Below are positions 22,421 through 34,324 of a stretch of 64,000 nt of DNA, one piece after another; the first letter of the stretch is position 1; every line of letters begins with the position of its first letter. This DNA is from Megaustenia siamemsis. Taxonomy: Eukaryota > Mollusca > Gastropoda > Stylommatophora > Ariophantidae. Location of the stretch: positions 61,418,126-61,482,125 of the forward strand of contig JAVIAB010000092.1 of assembly GCA_032433765.1 (NCBI GenBank), given 5' to 3'. A program made the translations under genes and the position numbers. Under the pieces are notes generated by a model that was given only the letters and a program-made list of their open reading frames with translations, did not search any database and had not been told where the DNA came from.

Positions 22421-22859
22421 ATTTTCATCAAATGACAACCAGCTTGTTTGTGCATTGCTCAGCTTCAGAAGTTTACTAATCTTAACCCGTTGACAAATAA
22501 GTTTCTTTTCAATGGAAAAGCTCCATTTTTTTTACGCTGCGTTGTTTGCTCCTTTGTCTGGTAGATATGTATGACATATTTTATTTCCTTGTTATTGATC
22601 TTATATATATATATATTGAATATATATCTGCAGGAAGAACTAACATTTAATAAAAATTCACCTCAGCCAAATGGTACTCTTCCGGTTATTCAATATGGCA
22701 TTAAACTTGTTATTATGTTCCATAGTGGCACAAGACATCAACAGCTGATATAGAATCGCCACCGAAGCTTAAAACTCCACTTACCCTAGTTCATCTTGAA
22801 CAAGAGTTCTCTTAGATAGATCAACTGAAAAAGTAGTAGAAATAGATGGGTTACATCTA

Positions 22860-23290
22860 TATGGAATGATCAAATAGCGGTGCAATAGAAGAGGAAATAG
22901 ATATTGGAACCAACTCACTAAACATCACACCAGAGAGCTCAGCTATCACAGCGTCATCTCTGTTGCACCTTCAACTTTCAACCACAAAGAACAGGAACAT
23001 AATAATCCTCACAGATGTGGACAATGTTTTACAATCCCTAAGAAACCTTAAATCCGCACATCTTTCTTCTCAGAGAAAGTAAAAAATAAAATACAGGCAC
23101 ACACACACTAATGTTACACTCGCACATCGGAATCCAAGACAACCAAATAGCCACTATTAACATCAAGTAGGACGACAGGCAGAAAATTACGCCAAATATG
23201 AGAATGCAAAACTAGTTGAGAAATTAACACACACAAAAACGTACAGCCGAACCACAGCAGAGACCTTGCAATCTTTCATCTTACATGAAC
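22860..23290 (+). pseudogene. Degraded LINE RNase H region
   Basis: The plus strand shows EEEIDIGTNSLNITPESSAI, then NIIILTDVDNVLQSL (a catalytic Asp strand), THTNVTLAH equivalent near 23095-23125, and a distal segment with LQSFILHEHYK. The order is that of an RNase H domain from an I/Nimb-like LINE, but with several frameshifts and stops. The remnant ends just before the GT microsatellite. Confidence 0.55.
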
Positions 23291-23368
23291 ATTACAAACT
23301 CTTGGCTGAGAACTGTCTCAACACCGACCTCAGACAACATAACAAAGTTTAACATTGATAAACTAACA

Positions 23369-23370
<2 letters not shown>

Positions 23371-23443
<73 letters not shown>

Positions 23444-23468
23444 TGTGCGTGTGTGTGTGTGTGTGTGT
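23371..23468. repeat. (GT)n microsatellite
   Basis: About 98 bp of GT repeats with a few GC interruptions. The open frames across it are pure repeat artefacts. Confidence 0.98.
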
Positions 23469-23574
23469 ACACACTGTTACTTCTACAATTCTCGGAGACT
23501 TAAATTCCGGCCAAAACAGACTACATCTTTTGACTTGTTCGTAAACTTGGAATTCACGATTCAGTTCATGAGTG

Positions 23575-23880
23575 ACGATTGAAGGTGATGATTGAACTCA
23601 TGATGGTTCGTGATGACTGATAATTATGATGATGACTGATGATAATTGATGATTGACGATGATTGATTGTTGGTGTTAACGACAATAAAGATGCTGACTT
23701 ATGATGATTGATTAGAAACGATTGATTGGTGATTAATGATTGGTGGTGATGATGATCCTGACTGATGATGATTGAGGATGACAGTGTGTTAATGATTGAT
23801 GATAATTTATTGATAATCATAAAGATGAAAATGATGACTGATGACGGTTTAACAATAATTGGTGAAGACAGTCTAATTTC
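23575..23880. repeat. Degenerate TGATGATT-rich tract
   Basis: About 300 bp of imperfect TGATGATTGA-like words with no fixed period. It looks like a decayed simple repeat, possibly seeded from a TGATGATG LINE tail (inference). Confidence 0.8.
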
Positions 23881-23989
23881 GCGTCTATGAGAGCCGTAGC
23901 TTATAAACACTGGAACTGGTGCGGCAAATAGTAATGCCTTTATTGATTTCTCGCCATCTATTGGAAAAAAAGCTGAATCGTGTCTATCT

Positions 23990-24265
23990 TAGAGGTACTA
24001 TAGTACTAGCTCTTCTCTATCAACAGACACTCACTACTGCCTGGACACCCAAGGGGTATTGTTATTTTAACGATTCTATAACAACAAACACCAACTACTG
24101 TAAGAACACCCTAGCGGTACTGTAATACTAATTCTTCTTTATCAACAGATACCCACTACCGCTAGGATACCATAGAGGCACTATAATACTAACACTTCTA
24201 TATCAACAGACACCAACTACTGCTAGAACACCCAAAGGGTACAATAGCACTAGCTCTTCTATTTT
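23990..24265. repeat. Imperfect ~61-bp tandem repeat, four copies
   Basis: Units can be aligned on ATCAACAGACACCAACTACTG-like words at about 24018, 24080, 24140 and 24202, a spacing of 60-62 bp. Each unit contains a GGGTA/GGCACT...ATACTA segment. No coding potential. Confidence 0.75.
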
Positions 24266-25547
24266 AGCGAACTCTTGAATACGGCAATACCCACCTTTTT
24301 AACCCACATATTTTGGCGAAAGCTGTTATCTAATCGTGCTGTCATTTGTAATGGGAACAGGCAAATAATTGCAATGCTGCGGTAAAGCTGGTAGCAAGGA
24401 GCCAATGGTGGGGTGTGCTAAACACTCCAAGGTATGGAGCCTCTCCCCCTATCCAGTTTTCACATACCTGCTTCTTATCCCTCCTCTCCATACCTCCTCC
24501 TCCAATACTTCCCTACCTCCCGATAGACTAACTTCCTCCGGACCACCCCTCTATCGCCCTTCTCATTATACCGGCTTTATTATTCTTCCTCACCGTATCT
24601 CTTCCTCCAGTATCCAATCCTTCCTTTCGTTGACCTACCTCTCAACTCGTTCAGTTCGAGGCCATCCATTCTGTAGAGTCCATCTCTCTCACCCACTGCC
24701 TAGTTTACTACTTTGTCGTGTCATTCTATTTCTTTCTCTTAACCTCTCGCGTGATCTCTCACTTCCATTGTTGAGTGATTTATATGTATTGCTTGTTGTG
24801 TCCCAGGAGTATCCTCGTCTATTTTGGTTTTCCCGATATTTGATCCTTTTTGCCCTCTTTACTGACCTGTCTTTGTCACTGCTTTCTATACACGTACTCT
24901 GCGCTTTTAGTCATTTAGTCATTCCGACTGGTTTCAGCACGGATTACAGTTTTCCTGCTTGCTCTGAGCTCAGCTAAGTACAATTTATTATACAATTTCT
25001 CTCTCTTTTTCTATTTTATATATTTTGACGCCCATCATACCTCTCATCATGTAAAATTCATATTTTTGCATCCTACTTTCCTCGCCCTCCACTTTATCAT
25101 CTAACATGTAGTAATTGTGCTTCACCGCTTGTTGTCGTTGTCCCTGTATTCTGAAGAAGGCCACAGGCCGAAACGTCAGTATTGTGTTGTGTTCTTTATT
25201 TGAAGCTGTCACCATACCTTGGAGTGTTTATTGGCTCCCTGTCATTTGTAATGTCTTGGAAATATACAGCAATATACAGACGAAACTCTTAGCCTTTTAC
25301 AGATAGCTATAGTACCTTTATGGTGTCTTTAAAGGTATACAAAATTATTATTATTATTATGTCCATAGTTAAATAAAAACTATACTTAAATAACATATCA
25401 TTTATTTTTGATTTAGAGAGTTTGGAAAAAAGGAGGAAGATGTGAGGGTACTAAAAGATTTCACCCTTAAAATGTGCTTGCAAGGGATTTAATAACAAAA
25501 ATCATTTGGTTAATTTGCTATGTCAGACTGTGTTTATATTCTCTCCC
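24266..25547. other. No recognised gene
   Basis: A 202-codon plus frame at 24369-24977 is rich in Ser, Leu, Pro and Thr from CT-rich DNA and shows no domain; I do not call it. A hammerhead-ribozyme-like core lies at 25146-25182. Confidence 0.5.
25146..25182 (+). ncRNA. Hammerhead-ribozyme-like core
   Basis: CTGAAGA fits the conserved CUGANGA core. It is followed by a 4-bp GGCC/GGCC helix with an ACA loop, then GAAAC and GTC, the usual cleavage triplet. Flanking GTATT (25146-25150) can pair with AGTAT (25178-25182), with two G-U pairs, as helix I. Helix III would be only AC/GU with no loop, so a monomer could not fold fully. Such short helix III forms are known to work as dimers in Penelope-like elements and retrozymes. 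Activity is inference. Confidence 0.35.
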
Positions 25548-27178
25548 CTGACTGTTAATAACAAAGATATAATAGATAGATGGCAAGAATATATAACAGA
25601 ATTATTTCATGACGAAAGGGATAAAAAAAAGCCAGACATAAAATGTACATACAACTATAAAATCCTGAAATCTGAAAAGTAGAAAAAGCTATAAAAACAA
25701 TGAAAAGGGGAAAGGCAGCAGGACCTGACAATATACAGATAGAGATGATACAGGCTCTAGAATATTTTGGCATTGAAGTGATCACAGACATATACAACGA
25801 CATATACCATACAGGATACATACCAAATGAACTAAAAACATCAACTTTCATTGCATTGCCTAAAAACAATGGTGCAGTTGAATGCAGTGACTTTAGAACA
25901 ATAAGCCTAATGAACCATGTTACAAAAAATCTTGCTAAAAGTTATACAAATAAGGATTCAGAATAAAATCAGTACTGAATTAGATGAGCAGCAATTTGGA
26001 TTTAGAAAAAATAGCGGGACAAAAGAAGCCATATTCTGCATGAGAACATTAATCGAAAAGTACACAGAAGTAAACAAACCAATACATGCCTGCTTCATAG
26101 ACTACACCAAAGCTTTTGATAGAGTACATCACAAACAACTTATAGTATGCCTAAAAGAGATACATCTAGATGACATGGACATACGAATAATATGTAATCT
26201 ATACTTGGAGCAAACAGCAATAATAAAATATAACAAAGAGAACTCTACACCCATTGATATAAAAAGAGGAGTAAGACAGGGATGCATCCTATCACCAAGC
26301 TTGTTCAATCTATACACTGAGCGAATCTTTAAAAAACATCATAGAGATTTCAGGACTACAAATTAATGGAAAGATAATTTAATCAATAACCTAAGATATG
26401 CTGACGATACTGTACTACTAGTAGACAATCCTAAAGTTCTACAACAATTACTTAATGAAATAAACATGACAAGCAAAAAATATGGACTAGATATGAATAT
26501 CACAAAGACTAAATGATCATAAACAAAGAAAATACTAAAAACCCACAAGTGGATATCAAAATTGAAGGAATAGACCTGGAGACAGTTCAGAACTACAACT
26601 ACCTTGGACATACTATAACCAGTGATGGAAAATGTACAACTGAAATAAACATAGGAATAGGAATGGCAAAAAGTAATTTTAAATGTCATGAAGAACATAC
26701 TAACATCAAAACAAATAACACCAGGGCTAAAACTAAGAATAGTAAAATGTTACATCTTCTCAATATTCCTCCTATATGGTGCTGAAACATGGACATTAGA
26801 AAAGAAAACAGAACAAAGAATTGAAGCCTTTCGAGTGTGGATATATAGAAGAATAGGTAGAATTGGATGGAAGAAAAAGAAAACAAACGATGAAGTCTTA
26901 AAACAACTAAAAATGAAAAGAGAACTACTAAGCACAATTCAAACAAGACAAATACGTTTTTTGGGCCATGTTAAAAGACACAACAGCCTACTAAAAGCAA
27001 TCCTGGAGGGGAAAATACAAGGTAAAAGAGGCAGACCAAGACTAACATGAACGAGTAACATCAAAAGATGGACATATCAGCCTATGACAACCTGCACTAT
27101 CAAAGCAAGAGACAGAGCAATATGGCGCTCCATGGTAGCCAACCTTCGTTGCGGAGATGGCACTCGATAATGATGATG
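25548..27178 (+). pseudogene. LINE-D, longest copy, decayed
   Basis: The plus strand runs from DIIDRWQEYITELF (about 25565) through KAAGPDNIQIEMI, QQFGFRKNSGTKEAI, FIDYTKAFDRV, GVRQGCILSP, RYADDTVLL near 26395, LGHTITSDGKCT, YGAETWTL, WIYRRIGRIGW and FLGHVKRHNSLL to GKIQGKRGRPRLT, with a final VANLRCGDGTR and TGATGATGATG tail. These are the RT fingers, palm (YADD) and C-terminal parts of a non-LTR retrotransposon. At least four frameshifts or stops (near 25955, 26366, 26512 and 26690) make it non-functional. The endonuclease is missing (5' truncation). Confidence 0.9.
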
Positions 27179-28344
27179 ATGTCTAATCCATATTTTTTGC
27201 TTGTCATGTTTACTTCATTAAGTAATTGTTGAAAAACAAGAGAATGTAGTGTGGAATAATATCATAGTCATGGACGTGTTTGTAATGTAAGACAGCAATG
27301 TCTGAGAGTGAGTTCACTGTCACAGTTTGGTACTTCGTCGCGACAGAGACCTGTGTAACTGTTATCTCAAACATAAAATGGAGACTGAGATGGTAGCTAC
27401 AGCTTTGAAATTATTAAGTGATGTTGAAGTTAGGGATGTGATGTCAGATTCTCAATATTTGCCTTTGAGTTTTCTATGTGGGTATGTGCGATATGAATGG
27501 TTGACAGACAGAAGTACTTCGAAACTTAGGAATTAAATTTAATGTAAGTTTAGGAGCTAGCATAAGAAATTATAGAGCTGGGGACTATCATTATAGGTAG
27601 AGTACTGGAGGAATCGGCTGCATGTATTTTGGAGAATGCATTTGTAATTGGTGAGCTTATCGCTCTTCTATTATTCTATTCTATTCTACTTGTGGTGCAA
27701 TGGATGCTTTTTATCTGATATCTTCGGGTATGCTCGTGGCCTCCAGATCTTGATCCTGCCACCCATGGTTGGAAAGTAAAAACAAACATCACTGTTATAC
27801 AGTGAATCTCCGTGGTGCACTTTGGGGCTTTAAATTTTAAGTTGAAGTTGAACCCTACAAAACGTATTTAATTTAGGGGTTCGCGGTAAAGGAAAGTTTG
27901 GGAGTCGCTGATCTAATTTGTTTAATTTTCAACGCGGATGGACCGAGGCTAACACAAAGATAACAACACTAGTTCTTTTAATTAAATACCGCGTTATAAA
28001 GCTCCACTCGTGTTAACCATAACCAGGTTAGTGAAAGCTTTCAAAGAAAATCCTGAAACTAAAATATGAGTAGTTGTATAAGAAATATGTTATTGTTTGA
28101 AATGTCGCGGCATATGCCGATCAATGGGAAGTTGATGTTTACACAGGCCATGGACCTTGGCGTTCTTGGAGAGTCTCAAAATGCGGAAATAGGTTGGTGT
28201 GAAAAAAGGTGGGAATGGAGGGAGTGCAGTGTGCACAATATCTATCAGGCATATTATCATTTTTCTGGACTACGCTGGTCATTATAATCTATCACTACAG
28301 TATAGATCAGACCCAACTCAGAAATCCGCGCTAAATAGAGAGTC
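27179..28344. other. No recognised gene; tRNA-like segment
   Basis: A 69-codon plus frame (27327-27536) and a 73-codon one (28066-28287) show no recognisable family. A GTGGTGCAATGGATGC A-box-like word at 27692 with a GATCTTGATCCTGCC B-box-like word near 27748 may be an old SINE head. Confidence 0.4.
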
Positions 28345-28960
28345 TCGCTGACATAAATAGTATCATGTTACGATGACGTAAACACAGTCTCACTGATACT
28401 AATAGTATAACGTTACGATGACGTAAACACAGTCTCACTGATACTAATAGTATAACGTTACGATGACGTAAACACAGTCTCACTGATACTAATAGTATAA
28501 CGCTACGATGACGTAAACACAGTCTCACTGATACTAATAATATAACGTTACGATGACGTAAACACAACCTCCCTGATACTAATAGTATAAATTTAATATA
28601 ACGTAAACACAGTCTCACTGACACTAATATTATAACGTTAAGATGACGTAAACGCAGTCTCACTGATACTAATAGTATAAATTTAATATAACGTAAACAC
28701 AGTCTCACTAACACTAATATTATAACGTTAAGATGACGTAAACGCAGTCTCACTGATACTAATAGTATAAATTTAATATAACGTAAACACAGTCTCACTG
28801 ACACTAATATTATAACGTTAAGATGACGTAAACACAGTCTCACTGATACTAATAGTATAAATTTAATATAACGTAAACACAGTCTCACTGACACTAATAT
28901 TATAACGTTAAGATGACGTAAACACAGTCTCACTGACACTAATATTATAAAGTTAACATT
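28345..28960. repeat. 45-bp minisatellite, ~13.7 copies
   Basis: The unit is GTAAACACAGTCTCACTGAT plus ACTAATAGTATAACGTTACG plus ATGAC, exactly 45 bp (for example 28378 to 28423). Two subtypes alternate in the right half: one with AACGTTAAGATGAC and one with AAATTTAATATAAC, giving a 90-bp higher-order period. Because 45 is divisible by three, a 202-codon minus frame is open throughout with a 15-residue period. The first subtype carries a TGACGTAA bZIP-like word per unit. Confidence 0.95.
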
Positions 28961-29242
28961 ATGCTCACTGGTACTACAAGTATAACGTTACAATGACGTA
29001 ATGACAGTCTCAGCAAATATGCTCCGTAGTGTTAGCAAAGATAATTTCAACGTCTACCAACTTGCCAATGTGTAAACAAAAATAATCTCAACGCATGTCA
29101 TGCCCTGATGGTGTACACAGTGAGAATATACCTTATATTAGAGGTAGGTAATCTACGTCCAACGGGCCATTTCATGTCATTTTTTTTTCCGAGAGCTGTA
29201 AATATACCTCTTCCCTTTACTCATTGCTGATAACTTCAGGCT

Positions 29243-29465
29243 AAAAATGGGTACTAGAGATTCTTTATGAGAAGTAAAGGCGGTCTGGTGTGATACTGTC
29301 CACATCAACCAAAATTGTGTCATTGGTGATGGAAAAAAGGCCACCAAGAAGATTATACATTTTACGTGCATTTAACAAAGTTTTTTGGGTAATGGGGTCG
29401 GCATCATGCCAGGCCGCCTTCACTTCCAAAGAAAATCGCTGGTACCCATTTTTAGAAGCTGGATC
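29243..29465. repeat. Inverted pair of diverged SINE-like segments
   Basis: The left arm, about 29243-29315, reads like the SINE middle in plus orientation (ATGGGTAC...AAGTAAAGGCGG..). The right arm, about 29390-29462, is its reverse complement at roughly three-quarters identity, separated by about 75 bp. Both resemble the main SINE body but are much more diverged. Confidence 0.55.
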
Positions 29466-29774
29466 CGCTCCGGGGCATTGTAGGTTCTGAAAAAGAAGAC
29501 AACTTCTGCAAATCGAATCCAAACCATGGAAAGCACAAAGGATATAGAAGAGTATGTGACTTGACGTATCGTATAATTGTTTATAACGGATATTGTAAAT
29601 AACAGCCATAGAAACAGCAGCGTATCATTTGATTACTGTGTTTGATACCATACCATCACAGAAAAGAAATATGGTCATATTTATTTATTTCAAATCAGTT
29701 TATCATGCGTTATGAAGTAAACATAAACAAGCAAGAATTCAGCTCACATTAGACATATATAACCTAATCATGTG

Positions 29775-30150
29775 AACAACAAATGAAAAGACGATTAGAG
29801 TCCACAGAGATTGGATTTCTCAGAAGAATATTGAAAGTTCCCTGGACAGCTAAAAAGACCGATGAGGAAATTCTGAAAGAGGCCAATACAAAAAGGGAGC
29901 TCCTGAAAAACATCAGAAAGAAGCAATCAACATTTTTCGGGCACATCATGAGAAGAGGAAAGTTGGAATACATTGGTTACAACTGGCAAAATAAAATGAA
30001 AGAGAGATCGCGAACGACAAAGAGAGAAAATACTGGATAGCTTGGTGTCATTGCAAACAGTCAACAACAGAACTGATACGATGCAGTGTTGATATAAGAT
30101 TATTGAAGGACATGATCGTCTACGCCAACCGGTATGGCACATGATAATGA
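29775..30150 (+). mobile_element. LINE-C fragment
   Basis: The plus strand reads MKRRLESTEIGFLRRILKVP, WTAKKTDEEILKEANTKREL, FFGHIMRRGKLEYIG and KERSRTTKREN, then a stop and a 3' region ending GCCTACGCCAACCGGTATGG-like sequence and ATGATGATG. It is 5'-truncated. Confidence 0.85.
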
Positions 30151-30627
30151 TGATGAACCTCATAAACTCACCTGACATAAAGCTTGTGGTGCAATAGATC
30201 CCAGTACACTCCAACAGCCCAGGAAATGACAAGGCAGGTACATTAACTAAGAGAGGATCCAGAGAGACACAGTTTTGCGCCTTCATCTTTCTAAACACAG
30301 CCAAACAAACTATAAACTTCAACAGAAGAGAAGAAGAAGATGAATGGATGGGCCATGTGAAAAGAAAAGAACTTTTTAAATACATGGCGAGGCTTAACCT
30401 CAATGACAATACTAACAATCTAAAAAGACCAGAGTAAATAATCGTCTACAGATTGAAAACTGAACAATCACATCAAAAGAATACAACGAAACCAAACTTC
30501 AGCATGTCCAACCATATGAAACATAGGAAAGTACAGAAATACAATGTATTCCCGAGCTGTGATCGTAACCCTATGCTATAGCCATGAGAATACCTGCGCG
30601 AAACACATAGTTCACGATAGCTTTTTT

Positions 30628-30735
30628 TTAGTTAGCTGAGTGGCAGTGTTCCATAGCGTTCGGCTTCTCGCGACAAAGCAGAGTGCCAAGGAGTACTGGT
30701 TCAATCCTGCTTCGGACCATAGATTGGGCCAAAGA
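30628..30735 (+). mobile_element. tRNA-like SINE head
   Basis: TTAGCTGAGTGGCAGTG resembles a pol III A box. ACTGGTTCAATCCTGCTTCG, about 65 bp downstream, resembles a B box. A related B-box region (GGGTTCGATCCTGCATCGG) lies at 41166-41186. The surrounding sequence is not the main SINE family. Confidence 0.4.
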
Positions 30736-30799
30736 TTGTCAGCTTACTTGCTCTAGGATCCATGACAACAATAATAGCAATTAGAAAGAAGAGTAGTAC

Positions 30800-31182
30800 T
30801 AGACAGTAGATAAACAAATGAAAAGACGATTAGAGGCCACAGAGATGGGATTTCTCAGAAAAATGTTGAAAGTTCCCTGGACAGCTAAAAAGACCAATGA
30901 GGAAGTTCTCAAAGAGGCCAACACAAAAAGGGAGCTCTTAAAAAACATCAGAAAGAACAAATCAACATTTTTCGGGCACATCATTAGAAGAGAAAAGTTG
31001 GAATACATTGGTTACAACTGGCAAAGTAAAAGAAAAGAGAGATCGCGGACGACAAAGAGAGAAAATACTGGATAGATTGATGTCATGACATGGAAAACAG
31101 TCAACAACATAACTGATACGATGCACTGTAGATAGAAGATTGTGGAAGGACATGATCGCCTACGCCAACCGGTATGGCACAC

Positions 31183-31220
<38 letters not shown>

Positions 31221-31222
31221 GA
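30800..31222 (+). mobile_element. LINE-C fragment with (GAT)n tail
   Basis: A close relative of the 29775 copy: MKRRLEATEMGFLRKMLKVP, NEEVLKEANTKRELL, FFGHIIRREKLEYIG. It ends with ATCGCCTACGCCAACCGG and an expanded GATGATGAT tail of about 40 bp at 31183-31220. The expanded tail suggests slippage after insertion. Confidence 0.88.
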
Positions 31223-31358
31223 AAGAAGAGTAAAGATATAGAATTCAAGACCCGCATCGTGACAGAACCTTAGAATGACCATAATGTCGCCTGCTTCTCC
31301 AATAAAGAAAGAAATATAGAGAAAAAAATAGAAAGAAAGAAATAACGTGAAAGAAATA

Positions 31359-32869
31359 AAGTTAAATAAATCATCAAGTACCGGGCCTACTTGCGTAGGT
31401 GATCATGTCTCTCCACAACTTTCGATTTCGGCAGCCATTTATCATTTCTGTTGTTGACCTTCTGCCAAGCCATTCTATTAAGCTGTCTGGTATTTTTTTC
31501 TCTTTGCTTCCCTCTATCTCTTCGTCCCTCAATTTTTCCAGTTGTTACAATATATTCCAGCTGTTCTCTTCTCATTACATGGCCAAAAAATGATGATTGT
31601 TTCTTTCAAATATTGGAAATTAGCTCTCTTTTTGCCTTGACCTCTCTCTGAACATCTTCACCACTCTTCCTAGCTATCCATGGCACTCTCAACATTCCCC
31701 TGTAAAACCACATTTCCACGACTCCAGTGATCCTCTCGTCTGTTGTCCTATTGTCCATGATTCGCATCCATTTGTCAAGACTGGCTCTACGTAACATTAA
31801 AAAACTCCCTCTCTTGTTTCTATCGCCAAAAATGGATTGCACAGTATCTTCCTCATTTTTTGGAAAGCTACCTTTGCCCGAGCCACTCCGCATCTCAACT
31901 CTTTTGTACATCTTCCGTCTGAGGTTAGCAAAGTTCCCAAATATTTAAACTCATTTACCTGTTTTAATATTGTTCCACTTGTCTTTACCTTGCACTGAGG
32001 TGATGTCTCCCTCTTTGTTGTCACCATTACCTCTGTCTTTTTGCTATTAAGGCTGAGTCCTTTATTGTTGCTTTCTTTCACTATAATAATGTCCAACATT
32101 TCTTGTAACTCATTTTCATTCTTAGCGGTTAAGACTATCATCAGCATACCTTAGATTATTTATATTATGACCTCCAATTGTTATTCCAGGCATGTCCCTT
32201 ATGGATATTAAAATAATCTCACTATAAATATTAAACAAATCTGGTGTAGCACACAACCTTGTCTAACACCCTGTTTTATTTGTTGAAACATTCCCAATTG
32301 GTTTCCAGCTCTTATGGCCGCTGTTTGTTGCCAGTACATGTTCTTTATTATTCTTAGATCTTTGTTGTCTACGTTTATGCTTTCTAAAATTTTGATTATT
32401 TCTTGGTGCTTTACTTTGTCAAATGCCTTGGTGTAATCTATGAAACATAGGTATAGATCTGTTTTCACCTCTATGGCTCTTTCTACTAAAGATCTTATGA
32501 TATAAATGGCATTGCTTGTTCCTTTATCTCTAACAAAACCACACTGTTCATCGCTAATTTCTGGATTGATTTTGTGTCGCACTCTTCGCATGATGGTTCT
32601 TAGTAATATCTTAGTCATGTGACTCATAAGGCTTATTGTGCGATGATCATCGCATTCAATCGCACCAGATTTTTTTGGTAGGGCTATGAATATTGATTTG
32701 GCATGTCTTCTGGTATATATCCGCTGTTGTAAATATCATTCAATATTTCTGGTCCTTCTCCATTATCCTTAAAATTTACTTCCATCATTATAAAGATCTT
32801 TAATGTATTCTGTCCATCGTTCCCTTATGTTTTCCTGACCAATCAACAGTTCTCCTAAGTTAAATAAAT
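31359..32869 (-). mobile_element. LINE-B, longest copy, with 13-bp TSD
   Basis: The body at 31372-32856 (antisense) is flanked by a perfect AAGTTAAATAAAT at 31359-31371 and 32857-32869. The minus strand contains the RT fingers and palm (DEQCGFVRDKGTSNAI, FIDYTKAFDKV, GVRQGCVL), a RYADD-equivalent near 32145, then LLTSDGRCTKELR, CP..ESW and GHVMRREQLEY to the terminal tail (CATCAAG at 31372). Frameshifts occur near 32150-32210 and about 31850. It is 5'-truncated before the fingers, so no endonuclease is present. Confidence 0.93.
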
Positions 32870-33811
32870 AGAGATACAGAAATCGTGAAAAAATAAAGAG
32901 AGAAAGCAGTAGTGACGGTACTTGCTTTAAGAATCCACTTTAAGTCAAAAAACACAAAACGTCCGGAAACAGAAAGGGCACCCAATGACCGCGAATGGAA
33001 AACAAGTCTTCAGATTTCACACTAGCACTGGGTGAACTTCACAGGTTAGCCAGTGGAGCTGTAAACTTGGGGCATGACGATTGCCAGAGGGGGGCTGTAC
33101 CTTCTTCGACGAAACCTGGTATTGTGAAGAAAAGAGGCGTGTCTTGGGCGCCAGGCCATTTCGTGTGACCTCACTCTGGAGTTGTTTACACTTGGTGACC
33201 TCGTTAGGTGCTCGGCTGGATAATGGATCACTGGTTAGAGAACTTAATCTCCAACATTGTTTATATCCGACAATATCTCAGAGCCCTGATGTCTGACAAT
33301 AAAAACCACTGTGCATTTGTGAATTAACCTCTCTAGCAGAAACATTTTATTGGGGCGCCGATGGAGAGATTAAAAATCAAGCCTATATGTTAACTCTTGA
33401 AGTGAAACTGCATTGAAAAAAATAATGCAATTTTCACTACAATTTGTTTTATTGGCAATTGCGGACTATTGTAACCTAGAAGTGTAAGGCTAAAGGGATC
33501 GTACCACACCAAAAACGGAGAAAAGAAAACCCAAAGACCAACAAAAGGTCAACTTTTCTCAAAAATTGCCATAAAGTTAACTAAATGTTAACATCGATTT
33601 AACAAAAATTCGTATCTTTACAACAATGACATTTAAAAAGAGCAGACAAAAGTAAAAAGTAAGAAAAAATAAAACGTTAAGTAATATATAAATATTGTAA
33701 AAATGAACGCAAGTGAAAGATTAGCTTGACATTGATATGCATAGGAGACTACATGCTCACAAAATGAGTGCTTGGAGCGCTTTGATTGATTTGGAGGCGT
33801 CACCCAAGTTT
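32870..33811. other. No recognised gene
   Basis: Unique DNA with no domain-bearing frame and no repeat match that I can see. Confidence 0.5.
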
Positions 33812-33930
33812 GAGAGTTAGAGACAGTAACATTAACTGTTTCAAAAAACCATGTGTTATTAGAGAAAGTGGTATTAACTGTTTCAAAAAACCATGTGTTA
33901 TTAGAGAAAGTGGTATTAACTGTTTCAGAA
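33812..33930. repeat. 42-bp tandem repeat, ~3 copies
   Basis: The TGTTTCAAAAAACC landmark recurs at 33838 and 33880, a 42-bp period. It gives a short 14-residue repeat in an open minus frame, which I regard as a by-product. Confidence 0.85.
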
Positions 33931-34232
33931 TGTCTCTTTTTCAGAACATTTAAGCAAAAATATCGCAATATATATTTACATTATCAAATATATATTTAGA
34001 CCACGAGAAACCATTCAAGACCAACACCCCACTGGCTCCTTGCTATCAGCTTCACCGCAGCACTGCAATTAGTTGCATGTTCCCTAGACCAAGAGAATTT
34101 GAAGAACAACGATTGTAATTGTTTGGGGCATGCAATTTGAAATGTTTTGAGCAAATACTTGATTCTGATATTACACGAAAATACCAAATGAAGCGCGTGA
34201 AAAGAACGAAGAGTTACTGGCATATCTAAGAC

Positions 34233-34233
<1 letters not shown>

Positions 34234-34282
<49 letters not shown>

Positions 34283-34322
34283 CTGTATATAAATATATAT
34301 ATATATATATACAGTTGAATAT
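34234..34322. repeat. (AT)n with flanking palindrome
   Basis: Two AT runs are separated by TTCAACTGTATATA, and the right run ends in TATATACAGTTGAA, its exact inverse. The segment can form a hairpin or cruciform. It directly precedes a LINE-D fragment. Confidence 0.85.
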
Positions 34323-34324
34323 AA

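Noticed and set aside
23281..23582. Open frames of 63-72 codons across the GT repeat
   Set aside because: They are runs of Cys-Val or Thr-His from the microsatellite.
24369..24977. 202-codon plus-strand frame
   Set aside because: Low-complexity Ser/Leu/Pro/Thr composition from CT-rich DNA, no domain and no splice or promoter support.
28331..28939. 202-codon minus-strand frame in the 45-bp minisatellite
   Set aside because: Open only because the period is divisible by three; no start context or flanking coding sequence.
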